This document shows positions 35,788 to 47,923 of a stretch of DNA of 64,000 bases, piece by piece. The stretch lies in the NCBI GenBank assembly GCA_002105175.1, contig MCGE01000001.1, positions 3,100,001 to 3,164,000 of the forward strand, written 5' to 3'. The stretch comes from Absidia repens. Its lineage: Eukaryota; Mucoromycota; Mucoromycetes; Mucorales; Cunninghamellaceae. The notes beneath the pieces are model-generated. The model had not been told where the DNA came from. It did no database searches and saw only the letters and a list, made by a program, of their open reading frames with translations. Each line of letters opens with the position of its first letter. Position 1 is the stretch's first letter. The position numbers and the translations under genes were made by a program.

Positions 35788-36945
35788 ATGGTAAGTATTC
35801 ACCCCATAAATATATTTTCTTCTTCTATTGTTTATTAATATTTATATTTTTGTATAGAAATTGACTTTGAAGACCTTACAACAAGAACAATTTAACCTGG
35901 ATGTGGAAGCTTCTGATACGGTATATTGCTACACCCCTTTTTGTGATCACTTCTTTTTTTTTTTTTTTTTTTTACTCACGCTGGTTATCCAAATTTTTTT
36001 TCTTTAGATTCTTTCTGTCAAGGAAAAGATTGAAAGCGCAAAGAATCACCCTGTGGCCAGTCAAAAATTGATATTTTCAGGTAATACTTTTCCCCCAATG
36101 AACATAACGAACATGACGTGAATGCTGACAGACAGACAATTCGTCTACCTTTTTCTCTTAGGGAAGATTCTTGATAATGCAAAAACCGTCCAGGACTACA
36201 GTATTAGTGAAAAGGATTTTTTAGTGGTGATGGTGTCTAAGGTATGTCAATGGTTTATTGACGGCAACCTAGTGCCCTGAACATGCGCGTTGAATAACGT
36301 TTGCTATTGTCTTTTTTTTTTTTTTTTAGCCAAAGGTGACCAAGCCAGCTGCGGCGACACAATCCCCAGAGAAAGCCCCAGCACCTGCTCCATCCAACCC
36401 AGATACCACTACGACACCTTCTGTCTCTGCCACCACTACTGAGACTCCCGTAGCAACCACCACTACCACCACAGACTCACCATCCGCTACCAGTGCAACG
36501 GCTACATCAAATCAAGTGACGGGTGACAGCCAACTAGGTAAGGAATAGTTTTTATTTTATTTCAAATAAGAAATGGAACTTATAACGTAACATCCTGTAT
36601 GGTTACTTTTAGTTACGGGCTCTGAATTGGAGAAGGTAGTGCAAAACATGATGGAAATGGGATTCGAACGTGAACAAATCATGCGTGCTCTTCGTGCAAG
36701 TTACAACAACCCCGAGCGTGCTGTGGAATATCTTTTTAATGTAAATAGGACAACAACAAAAGAGTTGATAAAGAGCAACTAACTGACATTGATAATGTCG
36801 CCATAGGGTATTCCTGAAAGTGTCGAACGTGAATTTCAAGCAGCTAGTCAGCAGCATCAACAAGGCGACGACTCGATACAAGCTTCAACGCAAGATGCTC
36901 CTGCCCCTACCTCTCCATCTAGAACAGCGACATCAAGTATGACCT

Positions 36946-36980
<35 letters not shown>

Positions 36981-37729
36981 ATCGATGAATGGTTTTTTTG
37001 ACTTTTTTTTTTTCCTTTCTCTTGATTAGATCAACATCAAAATTTATTCACAGCAGCACAGCAGCAACAACAGCAACAACAACAGCAACAACAGCAACAA
37101 TCGCCCGGCAGTGTTGATTTTTCCCAGCTTCGCAGCACTCCCCAATTCCAACAACTGCGTCAACTTATCCAAACGAATCCTAATATGATCAGTCCTCTTC
37201 TTCAACAACTTGGCCAGTCCAACCCGGAATTACTTCGTGTCATCAATGCAGATCCTCAAGGGTTCATGCAAGCCCTTACGGAAGAAGGTGACGACGTGGG
37301 CGCTCCCCAAGGATCACAAGTTATTCAGGTACCTGTTTTATATTACTTTTATTATTATTATTATTCGCTTTGATGTTGTCGGACTCAAACCCTTATCTTT
37401 TATATTAGGTCACTCAAGAAGAAAAGGAAGCCATTGATCGTGTAAATAATGATAGATAGATGATGGAAAGGAAAGAAAATGGTCATCTAATCCCACCAAT
37501 TTTTTTTTCTACCAAGCTGGAAGGATTGGGATTCGACCGAGCCATTGCCATTGAGGCCTATTTTGCTTGTGACAAGAATGAAGGTAAATATTTGGGTTAA
37601 AAAAAAAAGGTGATTGGTAGCAAAGGGGGTAACTAAGGGGATGAAATGACTAATCCTTTATATTTTCTGATTCTGATAGAATTGGCAGCCAACTACCTAC
37701 TTGAACGTGGTCTTGATGATTTTGAATAA
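35788..37729 (+). CDS. RAD23: UV excision repair / proteasome shuttle protein Rad23
   Basis: Eleven exons sum to 1134 nt (377 residues). Exon 1 supplies only the ATG (35788-35790); exon 2 starts at 35858 with AAATTGACT. Domains: an N-terminal ubiquitin-like domain (residues 1-75, [28 protein letters not shown]), a Thr/Pro/Ala linker, UBA1 (about 140-185, [16 protein letters not shown]), a poly-Gln run of about 17, the STI1-like Rad4/XPC-binding domain ([16 protein letters not shown]), and UBA2 at the end ([18 protein letters not shown], ending LDDFE). Rad23 stabilises the Rad4/XPC damage sensor and carries ubiquitinated proteins to the proteasome. Length matches the family (about 360-400). 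Confidence 0.96.
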
Positions 37730-38498
37730 TCATTAGGAAAAAAAAAGATTTTTGATATAAATAAAAATGGTGTTGGGGTATGAAACCAGCTTAGTTTATC
37801 GTCTTTTTTATATGTGTATCAATTTCCACCATCCCCTTGCCTTTCTCCTATTCATTCATTTTATCATATCTTTTTCCCCCAACATTCCCTTTGCTATTGG
37901 GTTGTACCATTATCCCTCGTTTTTATATATTTATTATGTTTTGAAGTCTGATTTGTCCCTATTTACTATCATCAACCACCCCTTGACATAATAAAAAATG
38001 TGTTTGTCTTTCCTTTAATCAATTGGATTATTGTTTTTTTTTTATACGTGGCGTCTGGATGTGTTATTACGGGCTTGGGTTGATTATTCGATGAATGGGG
38101 AAGCGGGGAAACACAACCCAACAAACGTCGAATCACTAACGGAGTTTTAAATAGCCAATTCTACTGTCAATGGCCCCAAAAAAAGTCATTGCAAACTTTT
38201 TTTTTTGTTTTCAACACTCTTTCTCCTTTTTTTTTTTCTTAACTGGAATAGCAATCAGGTATGAACATGGAGTTTGATTGACTCGTTGGACTATATATAT
38301 ATATAAATATGTATATATTACTTTTGGTTTCTTTTTATCTCTTCCCTCACTAACTAGTTCCTTCTTTCTTGTCGTCTCTTGTAGCTTTCTTCTACCCTTA
38401 GATAGCAAGAACACGAGATCTCTGCAGCAACTCCCCAAAACCAGCACACCACCTGTCAATTTTCACTTATCGTCCTACTTTAATATCAATTAGAAACA
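37730..38498. other. Intergenic region between RAD23 and NAP1
   Basis: It contains RAD23 polyadenylation signals (AATAAAAATGG near 37760, AATAAAAAATG near 37990) and the NAP1 promoter with T runs. No gene is supported. Confidence 0.4.
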
Positions 38499-39915
38499 AT
38501 GGAAACTCAAGGTAAATTATCTCCCTTAAGGAAGATCCTTCTCCATCTAAGTCAGATCTGGCTCAATTGGAATTTATCTTAACTTTTTTTTTTTGTTACT
38601 AGGTACTCTTCTCGGTCGCGCAGCCGAACATGTCCAATCTCTTCCTACCAGTGTCCAACGTCGTCTTCATGGCCTCAAGTACTTCCAAAGCAAACATACA
38701 GAACTCGAAGGCAAATTCCAAGAAGAAGTCCTGGCTTTGGAAAAGAAATACCTAGCCTTGTATCAACCTCTTTACAGCAAGCGATCCGAAGTGATTACTG
38801 GCAAGTATGAACCTACCGAAGAAGAAGTGGCTCTGGGTGAAAAAGTGGGTGCTGAACAAGACGAACAACAGCATGGTGACGACAAAAAGAACAGTGAAGT
38901 GGAAGGATCAGCAGCGAGCAGCAGCAACAACAAGAAGGATAATGAAGTGGATGATGATGTGGTGGTTACTGGCATTCCCGAATTCTGGTTGACGGCTCTC
39001 AAGAACCATCCTCAAATTGGTGAAACGGTATCTGATCAAGATGAAGCTGCATTGAAGCACTTGGTTGATATTCGCATGCAATACATGGAAAAGCCTGGGT
39101 TCCAAATCGAATTCGAATTCACTGAAAACGACTTTTTCGAAAACAAGGTGTTGACCAAGGCCTATTATTACCAAGAACATGCTTATGGTGGTGACTTTGT
39201 TTATGATCATGCCCAAGGCTGTGAAATTCAATGGAAGGAAGGAAAGAATTTGACTGTCACCGTCGAAGCTAAAAAACAACGTCATAAAGGTAAAAAGCTT
39301 TTATTTTTTTTTTTTTTTTTTTTTTTTTTTATATTATACAATACCTATATTTACTTATTCTTATCATTTTTCTCTGTATAGGTACCAACAAAACCCGAGT
39401 TGTCAAACGTACTGTGCCTGCCGATAGTTTCTTCCACTTCTTTAGCCCTCCTGTCTTCCCTGATGAATCCGAAGAACTTGACGAAGAAGAAGCTGAAGGT
39501 TTGGATGCCAAGTTGGAAGCTGATTATGAAATTGGAGAAGAATTCAAGGACAAGGTCATTCCTCATGCCATTGACTACTTCACAGGAAAGGCTTTGGAAT
39601 ACGAAGATTTTGATGGTGATGATGATTTCGATGTAAGTCCAATGCGGGATGCAGGGTATTCTCTTATGATGTAAATAATGCTGACAGGACTAACCATTTG
39701 TAATTTTTTTAGGATGATTTCTATGATGACGTATCTGAAGAAGAAGACGATGATGACGAAGAAGAAGATGACGATGATGATGACGATACTGTAAGTTGAT
39801 ACTATAGTGACTTGATGCTCTTCTAATGATGCACTAATGCCTTTTATTTATTTATTTATTTAATTAGCAACCTGCCAAGGGTGGTGAAAATGCTCCTGAA
39901 TGCAAGCAATCTTAG
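38499..39915 (+). CDS. NAP1: Nucleosome assembly protein NAP1
   Basis: Five exons (38499-38511, 38603-39289, 39382-39632, 39713-39790, 39868-39915) sum to 1077 nt, 358 residues. NAP1 is a histone H2A-H2B chaperone that also shuttles histones and binds B-type cyclins. The protein has the long dimerisation helix (LHGLKYFQSKHTELEGKFQ...), an acidic insertion, the core (GIPEFWLTALKNHP, LTKAYYYQ, GCEIQWKEGKNLT), FFHFFSPPVFP, and a C-terminal run of Asp/Glu. The tail ends ECKQS, not the CaaX box some family members have. The first coding exon is only 13 nt. The family usually spans 350-420 residues. Confidence 0.96.
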
Positions 39916-41238
39916 ATAGTGATAGTTAGTTTTTAGATGACTTCCCCTCTCTTTTATACATTATATATATAATATGTCTGTGCATGTTTATGTGCTTATC
40001 GTTGTCCCGTAGTTTTATATTTTTTTTTATTTTTTATATTCTTCTCAATAAAACATACCGAAATGGTTTTTTTTTTCATTTTTGTATTGAATACAATGGA
40101 AAATGTACTGCATAGAGCAGGTGGGAATTGAATATGACATGGAATCATGCAGATATTTGAATAAATTAAGGGAAATGCGTTCCTGATCATAACTGGTCTT
40201 GTACAACATGTCTGTGAAAAGTGCGACTGGGTAATATGTCTCCTCGAGAGATTTTTTTTAACGCACGAGCAACAATAAAAAAAGACCCTCGATATCTGTC
40301 TTCACACAAAAATGTCAAAAACCAGAAACTCCCTCGGATATCTTTCAGTACTTCGCGTACCCAGACACTTTTTTTTTTTTTTTTTTTTGATCCAGATGAT
40401 GGAGGGGACTAGAGCAAGTTGGAAGTCGAGTGTTGACTGGGATGAGAAGAAGCAACAGATTGTGAATATGATGAGTGAATTGAGTTTCTCGCTCGGTCAA
40501 TACCTCTGAGTACAAAATATGAAAACGAGCGACCAATGATTGGTATAAAATGATCCTCGGATTTGCCTAATCAGAAAAGGAATACCAATTGCATGGCCAG
40601 TTTTCACTTAATTCTTTTGAGGGGATAATTTCTCTTCTTGGCGGGTTGCGAATTGATTGATTTTTTGTCTGTCAGTAATCTATTTTTGTCCATCCAATAA
40701 ACTAAATTATGGTGGTGCATAATGATTTCAAAGAAGGAATCAAAAAGGATGGTGAAATACGCCATTGGACCTGTTTCGACCAAGACAACATCATTGCAAG
40801 TGCGGGAAATTGAGATATATCTATATATATATAACATAATAATAGCCTCAAAGTCGGTTAATAGGTTGATATATCGCTACCCCTTTTTTTTAGTATGTAT
40901 CATCATAGTGCAGGTGAGGCAATTAGGAAAACTGATGATGATCCACATCATCTGGTGACATTCTTTAAAAACCGGATGATTATATTTATTAAACCTATGG
41001 GACAAAATGGTAAAGTAAGACAGTACTACACAAGAAGACATATTATATATGATGCTGATAACAGGTTTTATTTAATTTCAAAGAGACAATGATAATTGAT
41101 AATAAAAAAATAAGTGGATAATAACCAATAAATATAAACTAAAATGGCAAAAAAAAGGGGGTAGGGTAAACTGGTGTAAATAAATAAATGAATATGCAAA
41201 AGTGTGAAGATGAAGGGTAAAAACATGACCAAGGTAAA
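39916..41238. other. Gene-free region
   Basis: It begins with the NAP1 3' UTR (AATAAAACAT near 40048). Several short open frames occur, none with protein-like composition. The poly-T at about 40371-40388 yields false frames on both strands. Confidence 0.35.
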
Positions 41239-41598
41239 TCAAAGATGGAATGAGACGAGTCGGTTGAGGTTATCGTTTGGTTTTGAGAGTTGACAGGAAG
41301 GACTTCGTATTAACTGAGAAGTGTCATTGGTCCTTGAGTGTGTTGTTGACTTGTCGCTGAACCATTGTTTCAGTGCCCATTTTATTGAAAAATTATTGCT
41401 GTGGTCCACCTGTTGAATGTCGTCGGAAGTAGTGCTAGTGTTGGAGTTCATACAAGATAGCATATTGGAATGACTCGGGTTTTTCATGTAGCTTTCCCTA
41501 AGATATATAAGTTCGAGGTCGTTTTGTAAAGACATATTTTCCAAGTTAATCAAAAAAAAAAAGTGAAGAAGAATGAAAATTTTCGGCTTGGCAGCCAT
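41239..41598 (-). CDS. Small hypothetical protein
   Basis: I do not recognise this 119-residue open frame. It starts MAAKPKIFILLHFFFLINL, which could be a signal anchor, followed by a Ser/Asn/Thr-rich body with SIKWALKQWFSDKS as the only ordered-looking part. A TATA-like AGTATATAAAC sits just before its ATG, and an AATAAA lies about 170 nt downstream on minus. It is divergent from EAF (151 bp between the ATGs). It may be a real small gene or a chance frame. Confidence 0.3.
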   Translation of the reverse strand: MAAKPKIFILLHFFFLINLENMSLQNDLELIYLRESYMKNPSHSNMLSCMNSNTSTTSDDIQQVDHSNNFSIKWALKQWFSDKSTTHSRTNDTSQLIRSPSCQLSKPNDNLNRLVSFHL

Positions 41599-41749
41599 GT
41601 TTATATACTAAAAATTCATACCGGAGTTGGAAATTGAAACCATCATTTTTTGATCGAGAGACAAATAAATCCCTCTCACTTTCTTTCTCCAACTTTTCAA
41701 TTGCTCAAACCATATATCAACACGCCACCTATTTATTTTTCTTTGACTA

Positions 41750-42003
41750 ATGACTTTCGAATTAAAGTCTGGAAACTACGCCGTCCAGACTGGAAAATCC
41801 TTTTCAGATCCTTCCGACTCTACTCACGATTATTATACCTTACGATGTGAGTCGAAAGCGAAGATACAACTGCAACGTCTATGATGATATTTATCTTTCT
41901 TACCTCTTTATCTAGTCACCTCGAAGCTTGATCCAACCATGCCTTCAAGAACTGCAACTCTACGACAGGAAAACGACACCTACTTTGCAGATTGGGCTTT
42001 GGT

Positions 42004-42045
<42 letters not shown>

Positions 42046-43314
42046 AATGATTGCACTGTATATTAACTAGATTATATGTTCTTTCTTTTCACCTATTCTA
42101 TAAAGTCTGACAATGTATTATCATATGAAGGTGTAAAGGGGAACGTTCAAGAAATGGATTGCTTATTGATTTTTGATGAAGAAACTCAAGTAAGTGGTTG
42201 ATCTAGATCAAGTAAAAAAAAACTTTTATGACTAATTCTTTGTGAAAAGACCTTTACTATAGAGCGACCTTCACTGAAAACGACGTTGAAAAAGTCAAAG
42301 AAGTCTACTCATGCTCCAACCAATAAAAAGAGTGCGACTACTCGAAAAGGCAAATCAAAACCGGCACCACCATCATCATCAACTACAGAAACCAACAACT
42401 ATGAAAAGGAGGCCCAAAAACAAACATCACCTATATCATTAGCTTTACCTCAACAAAAACCAAAAGATACCCAGGGAACAGCAACTTCGCCTACTAATGA
42501 TAACGATGATTCTTTTGATGATGATATTCTACGCGATATGGATGAAATTCTCAACAGCAACGATGATGACGACGATGACGATGATGACAATACTGAATTT
42601 GAAACGATCACAACCCCTCACATGTCCAATGATTCAATGCAGATAGACAGTGTACCACTTCCCATTTCACCTCGCCCAGCCGCAACTTCATCGCCTGGAA
42701 ATCAACAACAACCATCAACACCTGGTAACCGACGACGACAGGTATTGAAAATGGCGTCAGCTCCTATTCGACGACTGGATTCATCTCCACCAACACCAGC
42801 TCCAACTCCCTCTTCTTCATCGGCGGTGACTATACCACCACCACAACCTCCACAGTCACCTTCATTATCAAATAAGCGACCAAGAACAAGTGGAAAGACC
42901 ATATCAGCAGAGACGTTGGCGGCAAGACGAAAGGCAGCATCAGCCATCCGATCGGATTCCTCCTCGGGAAGCTCTTCTTCTGGGTCTGACAGCTCTAGTG
43001 ACGACGACGGTAGTGGATCCAGTGGATCCAGTGGAAGTGGGAGTGACAGTGACGATGACGACATGGACCTCTTGGCAGCAAATATATCTCAGGGGTTATC
43101 TGAAAATGAAACAAGGCGACCTTCTCTCCCTCATGCAGATAGCGCCTCAAATCACCTTCGACACACTCCTAATGTATATGACGCGGCACTCACACCTACC
43201 TCGAATCGTGGATCAAACAATGTTACTCCTGGTCCAACCTCTCTCCGGGATTTACTTGGAAAAGGCGACCAACATGATGACGACGATGTATCAAGTAGTG
43301 ATGATGATGGATGA
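41750..43314 (+). CDS. EAF: RNA polymerase II elongation factor EAF (ELL-associated factor)
   Basis: Four exons (41750-41846, 41916-42001, 42106-42189, 42250-43314) sum to 1332 nt, 443 residues. The N-terminal 110 residues are an EAF domain: FELKSGNYAVQTGKSF, YYTLRF, then KGNVQEMDCLLIFDEETQTF and IERPSLKTTLKK, matching the family's pattern of a closing strand LIF(D/N)xxTxxxTxE. The rest is disordered: Lys-rich, then Asp/Ser-rich runs (DDDDDDDDN; SSSGSDSSSDDDGSG). EAF proteins bind ELL and stimulate transcription elongation by Pol II. The last exon carries all of the disordered tail. The second intron has a T run of about 35 nt. Its neighbour RPAP2 also acts on Pol II. Confidence 0.88.
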
Positions 43315-43862
43315 AGATTTAGCTTTAGATATTTAGATCAGTTTTATGCGAACAATTTTGAAATTAGTTAGTTAATTATTAGTTGATTTTTTTTTTTTTT
43401 TTAGTTTTTTAATATTTATATTACGTCACAAATAAACATGTCCATAGATAGTATTGCCTTTTAAACATTTATTGCATTTTAAAGAGGGAAAGGGACAATA
43501 GATGATGGAACAATGATGTGAGTCTTGTGATATGAAGAAGACTGATGAAAGTAGAAAGTGACTCAATAGGAAGAGATGGAATTAGTGATGCTATACAGTA
43601 AAGACCGCATAGTTTTTATAGAAGATGAGGGACTTGATTACTGGCAATGACCAAAAACCATTTTTCCTTTGACTTTATCTTTTTTCAAGCAATGAAAATG
43701 TCAAGCAATGGCCAACTGGGAACCTATTTTCAGGGCATATTCCTTTTGACCACACACATCATATTTTTAAATACCGCCTTTTTTTTGCGAGGAAAAAAAA
43801 ACAGACAGTGCATCTCCTATCTTTTTTTTTTTTTTTTGTTATATAAAAGAAAAACTCGAACC
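43315..43862. other. Intergenic region between EAF and RPAP2
   Basis: It has the EAF polyadenylation signal (AATAAACATG near 43430) and the RPAP2 promoter, with a T run at 43821-43836, about 26 nt before the ATG. An upstream ATG frame at 43647 in phase with RPAP2 is rejected as too T-rich. Confidence 0.45.
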
Positions 43863-45810
43863 ATGGCCACCAACGCAAAAACTGTCAAATCATCAAAACG
43901 CAACAAAAAATTGACTGTGAAACAGAAGATTATTCAGCATGGTGCACAACAACGACAAAAGGTGCAAGAAGGTGTATTTGCGTGGCAAGAACGGTTGTTT
44001 ACGCAAGAAAAGGTGTCTGCGGCAACTCTGCGTCAAGCGGCTCTTTGGTTACAACCTCAAACATACGATGAAATAGTCGAGGAACGGTGCGTCCAATCTA
44101 TCTGTGGTTATCCTCTTTGTCCTCGGCCAACTCAAGAACAATCCTCAAGGTATCGCATCTCACTGTCCCAGCGAAAAGTGTTTGATCAATCTGAATTAGC
44201 ATCGTACTGCTCAGTGGCCTGTCTTCAAAAATCCAAATACTATGCCATGCAACTCTCGGAAGATCCTGTATGGGTGCGTGATCTGACATCAGCTATCTCT
44301 TCAACTCTTCATGTTATACCTCTGGAGGAAAACTTCAAGTAAGTCCACAAAGAAATAAACGATAGACGACAGTGGTATTGGGTAACTCACTTTTTTTTTT
44401 TATTACTATATTGACTCTTTACAGGTTTTCAGTGGCACAGCAGCAACGGCGGCAACAAAGAGGACGATCCAGCTACGATCTGAAGCAAGACTATGTACAG
44501 CAGCTACTATCAAGTGTGCCTCTTGGAGCCCACAACGCTCAGGAATCTATTACTGACGCTATGAGCAACAACTTGGAAATGACTATTGTGGAAAAGACTT
44601 CAGCAGCAACACCTATACTGGATATTCCCATTAGCGGCGTACATGATTCTATCGAAGGGTATCGTATCGAAAACAGTAAAAATTTACCTGGCAAACCAAC
44701 AACGGTCTTACTGAAAGCCTCGAAAACGACCAAGGATTCACCACTGACAAATGACACTATAAACTCTGATCTGAATGCATTCGATACCAACAACTCGACC
44801 ACAATGGACGCCATGAACAGCAGTAATTTTGATATGGACCCCGATTCTCTTTTGGATGACGCTATGGAAACGATGATGATGCTCAAGAAAATGAACCTGG
44901 ACCGGGATCCACCAAAGAACGAAGACAACAAGAGTGCTTCCAGTATATCACAACCTCCCAAAACAACATCCACCGGCTCAACAATTGCAATCAACAAGGC
45001 GGAAAACCCCGCAGCAACAACAGACTCATCACTTACAACACCAACCAAAATGGAGCCGATCGTAGCGGCAACTGGGTCATCTTCAGAGGACAAGAAATCT
45101 GCACCCCTCGATGACAAATCAATAAAAGCAACAAAAGCAGCCGTGGAAGCCATTGAAGCAACAGCAGCAGCAGCCGCGGCGGCGAAAGCAAGTCAAACGA
45201 AAAAGACCAAGAAGAAGAAAAAGGAACCGGAAATGTCGCTTTTTGGGAAAATATGGACCATGCTGGATCGAATGACGACCAAGTCGACTCGCCTTTATTT
45301 GACATCCTTGGCAAAGGAAGAGGAAGATGGCAATACCGGAAAGCATGTACAATTATTAGAAGAAGACGGGTTGACGGATGATAGTCTGTTACGAGGTCAT
45401 ATCTTTAGTGAAAAAATATTAGAATCGTAAGTGAATCACACACTCTGCCCTCCCCTAAAAAAAAAAAAAGTAACATGGTGGTAATATTGATATTAATCGT
45501 TTTTTTTTTTTTTTTTTTTTTTTTTTTCAGGTATGGATTGATACGATCACAGCTGGGAATTAAAGGTGATTTGGAATCAGATATGGTCAATCTCATACGA
45601 ACTTTTCGTTTTGCCGATGCTACGATGGTGGTCCTCGATGCTAGCCAAACTTACATGATGACTTTGGTGCTATTCAAGACTCTGGTGTCGGATGTGCTGA
45701 GAAATGAAACAGGATGGGAAGATGGGTTTGAATTATGCTGCGGGCACATTGGTCAAACATCAGATATGGTAGATGCTTGTGTTAGGGTGTTGAAAGTAGC
45801 TAGTACATGA
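43863..45810 (+). CDS. RPAP2: RPAP2/Rtr1-type RNA polymerase II CTD Ser5 phosphatase
   Basis: Three exons (43863-44338, 44425-45426, 45531-45810) sum to 1758 nt, 585 residues. The Rtr1-type zinc finger is at about residues 80-125: CGYPLC (C81, C86) and YCSVACLQKSKYY (C116, C120). RPAP2/Rtr1 proteins associate with Pol II, act on Ser5-phosphorylated CTD and help import of the polymerase. The middle is long, Ser/Thr/Lys-rich and disordered (about residues 180-440). A helical C-terminal region (MSLFGKIWTMLDRMTTKST, YGLIRSQLGIKGDLESDM, LVLFKTLVSDVL) follows, as in longer RPAP2 proteins. The yeast protein is far shorter (about 226), so this is the long, metazoan-like form. Confidence 0.9.
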
Positions 45811-46397
45811 TTTTTGATGATCTTTATTTTAATAAATAAATAATAAAAAGCAAATAAACATGATTTGCTCTTTTTTTTTTTTGTGTGTGTGTGTGTGTGC
45901 GTGTGTGTGTGTACCTTTTTACGTGTTTGATTGATTATCTTCCGGAAAATAAGGATGATTGATGATAATAAGTGTTTGACTTATGATGATTACAATAAAA
46001 AAATATAAAATGGTTGAATTATTGACCTTCAAGCATGTTTGATTGGTTGGCTTGGAAAGAGTAGACGAAAAGGATATATGTACACTATATGAGTCTGTGT
46101 GTGCTTTATATATTTTTGATGATATCATAGCTAACCAAAAAAAAAAGGTACTGGTTTGGCAACAGCTAAACAATATGTATCATTGAAGGCATATAAGTGT
46201 GATTTGGGTATTTTTATTTGGTTTTTATTAAATAATGCAGACAAATATGGTAGACTGTACAAGAAAAAAAAGGAATATGGATGTGCTAGTAAAGTGTAGG
46301 GGAATTGGTATGTAAAAGATGACAATAACTAACAGCTAAATAAGAGATTGACTATGTAACAAACAAGATATACTAAAGTAATTGATGATAAATTTGA
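45811..46397. other. Convergent intergenic region with GT microsatellite
   Basis: Both neighbouring genes end here. RPAP2's AATAAATAAATAAT lies just past its stop. A (GT)n-type run sits at about 45883-45910. Reversed poly(A) signals for the CK2 gene occur near 46230. No gene is seen. Confidence 0.45.
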
Positions 46398-47923
46398 TCA
46401 CAACCAACGCCGTAAAAATCTGTTGATGCCAGTATTTTGTAGATGCCAGCCTTCCATAAGTCCAGTTAGTTGGCCAACGTTGTCTGTGGCGTTTTCAAAC
46501 GTTTGTGGTGGATTCGACTATAATCATTCAAATGTCATGTGAGTATCTTTCATACCATTTGCTTGGGGTGTTCTTTTTTAGTCATTATCACATTACCTAC
46601 CTGATCCTTGGCCTCTTCGATATCGTCTTCATAAATTTGATTCATATCCTCCAAATCGTCCTCCAATTCGTCGTCATCCAAATCATCATCTGCGTCGCCG
46701 GTATCACTGTTTTCCGTGTATTCGGGAGGTCGCATTCGAAGCCATTGCATTCTAGGACCTGTGCGTGATCTTTCGTTGATTCTGAACCCAAAAATTTTCG
46801 GTTGATAGATATGTCGTTGTGCCAAGGGTGTCAATTCCGAATAAGTCTGGAACATCAAATGACTATATGTGGTTCCAAAATGAGCGCCTAGCAATGTCGT
46901 AGATTTGTGAACCACAAAAACAATACGCAAAGAATGAAAAAAAAAAGCAAGGTGAGCTATGACAATGTTCCCTTTTTATGAAATTCCATGTTGGTCTTAC
47001 CATCGACATTTTGATATATAAAAGGAGGATTGTATAGATCCATACAGCATGGGCAATATAACTTGACGTTTTCCCTTCCAGGTTCATCATATCGACCGGT
47101 AGGAATCACAGGGCATTTTCCGCAGTAGGTACGAGGACAGAATCCAAATTCACCAGAGGCATATCTTTCTGCCATTAGCCGTAGACCATTCCTTGTCAAA
47201 AGAAATCGTTGATGGATTAATCCGTAAAGCATGACAGCGTAGGGTTCAACCACACTGGGATCCACATGAGCGCGTCGTTTAGTAAGAGGCTGTTCCTTCC
47301 AAAATCCATCATCTTGCTCTTGCTGATTATCCCGTGATCCGCTGTCCCCAAGACCAATCCCTTTGTTGTTGTTGTTGTTGCTGCTATTGTCGATATGGTC
47401 GCCGAAAATGCTACTAGTTTCCCCTTCCCCTTCCTCTTCATCGTCGTAGTCGTTTATATCGTCGTCTTCGTATTCAATATCAAGAATCATATCCAAGGCT
47501 TCGTTGTAGTAAGGCACCAGAGCAGATAAGCCTGTCAGATTAAAGTCATCGTCCATAAAGTCATCAGAAACCTCCGCATAGTATTCATGACCAGAAAGCG
47601 AGCAGAACCAGGATACCCAACTTTGCAAGGAGCTACCCGTACTTACTTGTGAATCGCGATCAAAACCTACAAGATAGATATAGTGATAACCTTAGTAAAG
47701 TAATTTTTTTCTTTTCCTTCCAAATACCTAAAAGTACCCATACAACTTCAACAAAGCTTTCGCCACTATATACAGCCAGAATTTTCACACCAACTATATA
47801 ACTCCTCCATCATCTTTCATTCCATCATAGTAGTTTCAAAAGTTTCCACGTCACATGAATGGTCACTTTCTATCTGATTTCCTTACCATAATCTATATTG
47901 CCTTGCGATGAATTCACAAACAT
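46398..47923 (-). CDS. CKB1: Casein kinase 2 regulatory (beta) subunit
   Basis: Four minus exons (47923-47887, 47666-47001, 46887-46601, 46517-46398) sum to 1110 nt, 369 residues. CK2 beta dimerises through a zinc-binding fold and holds two catalytic alpha subunits. Visible: WVSWFCSLSGHEYYAEV at the N-terminus, the acidic loop (YEDDDINDYDDEEEGEG), then HQRFLLTRNGL and ERYASGEFGFCPRTYCGKC...LYCPCCMDLY with the four Cys, then GAHFGTTYSHLMF and PKIFGFRI. The protein is longer than usual (about 215-280) because of a roughly 55-residue acidic and Asn-rich insertion after the acidic loop, and an acidic C-terminal tail ending in a basic INRFLRRWL. The start exon is only 37 nt, ending with a donor inside Gly. 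Confidence 0.94.

Noticed and set aside
42702..43064. Minus-strand frame opposite the EAF tail
   Set aside because: It is the complement of Asp/Ser repeats and has no features of its own.
43647..43862. Upstream in-phase extension of RPAP2
   Set aside because: The upstream ATG would add a T-rich Phe/Leu/Tyr segment across the promoter poly-T; the ATG at 43863 is followed by conserved-type sequence.
44539..45153. 204-residue minus-strand frame opposite RPAP2
   Set aside because: Shadow of the disordered middle of RPAP2, which has canonical exon borders on plus.
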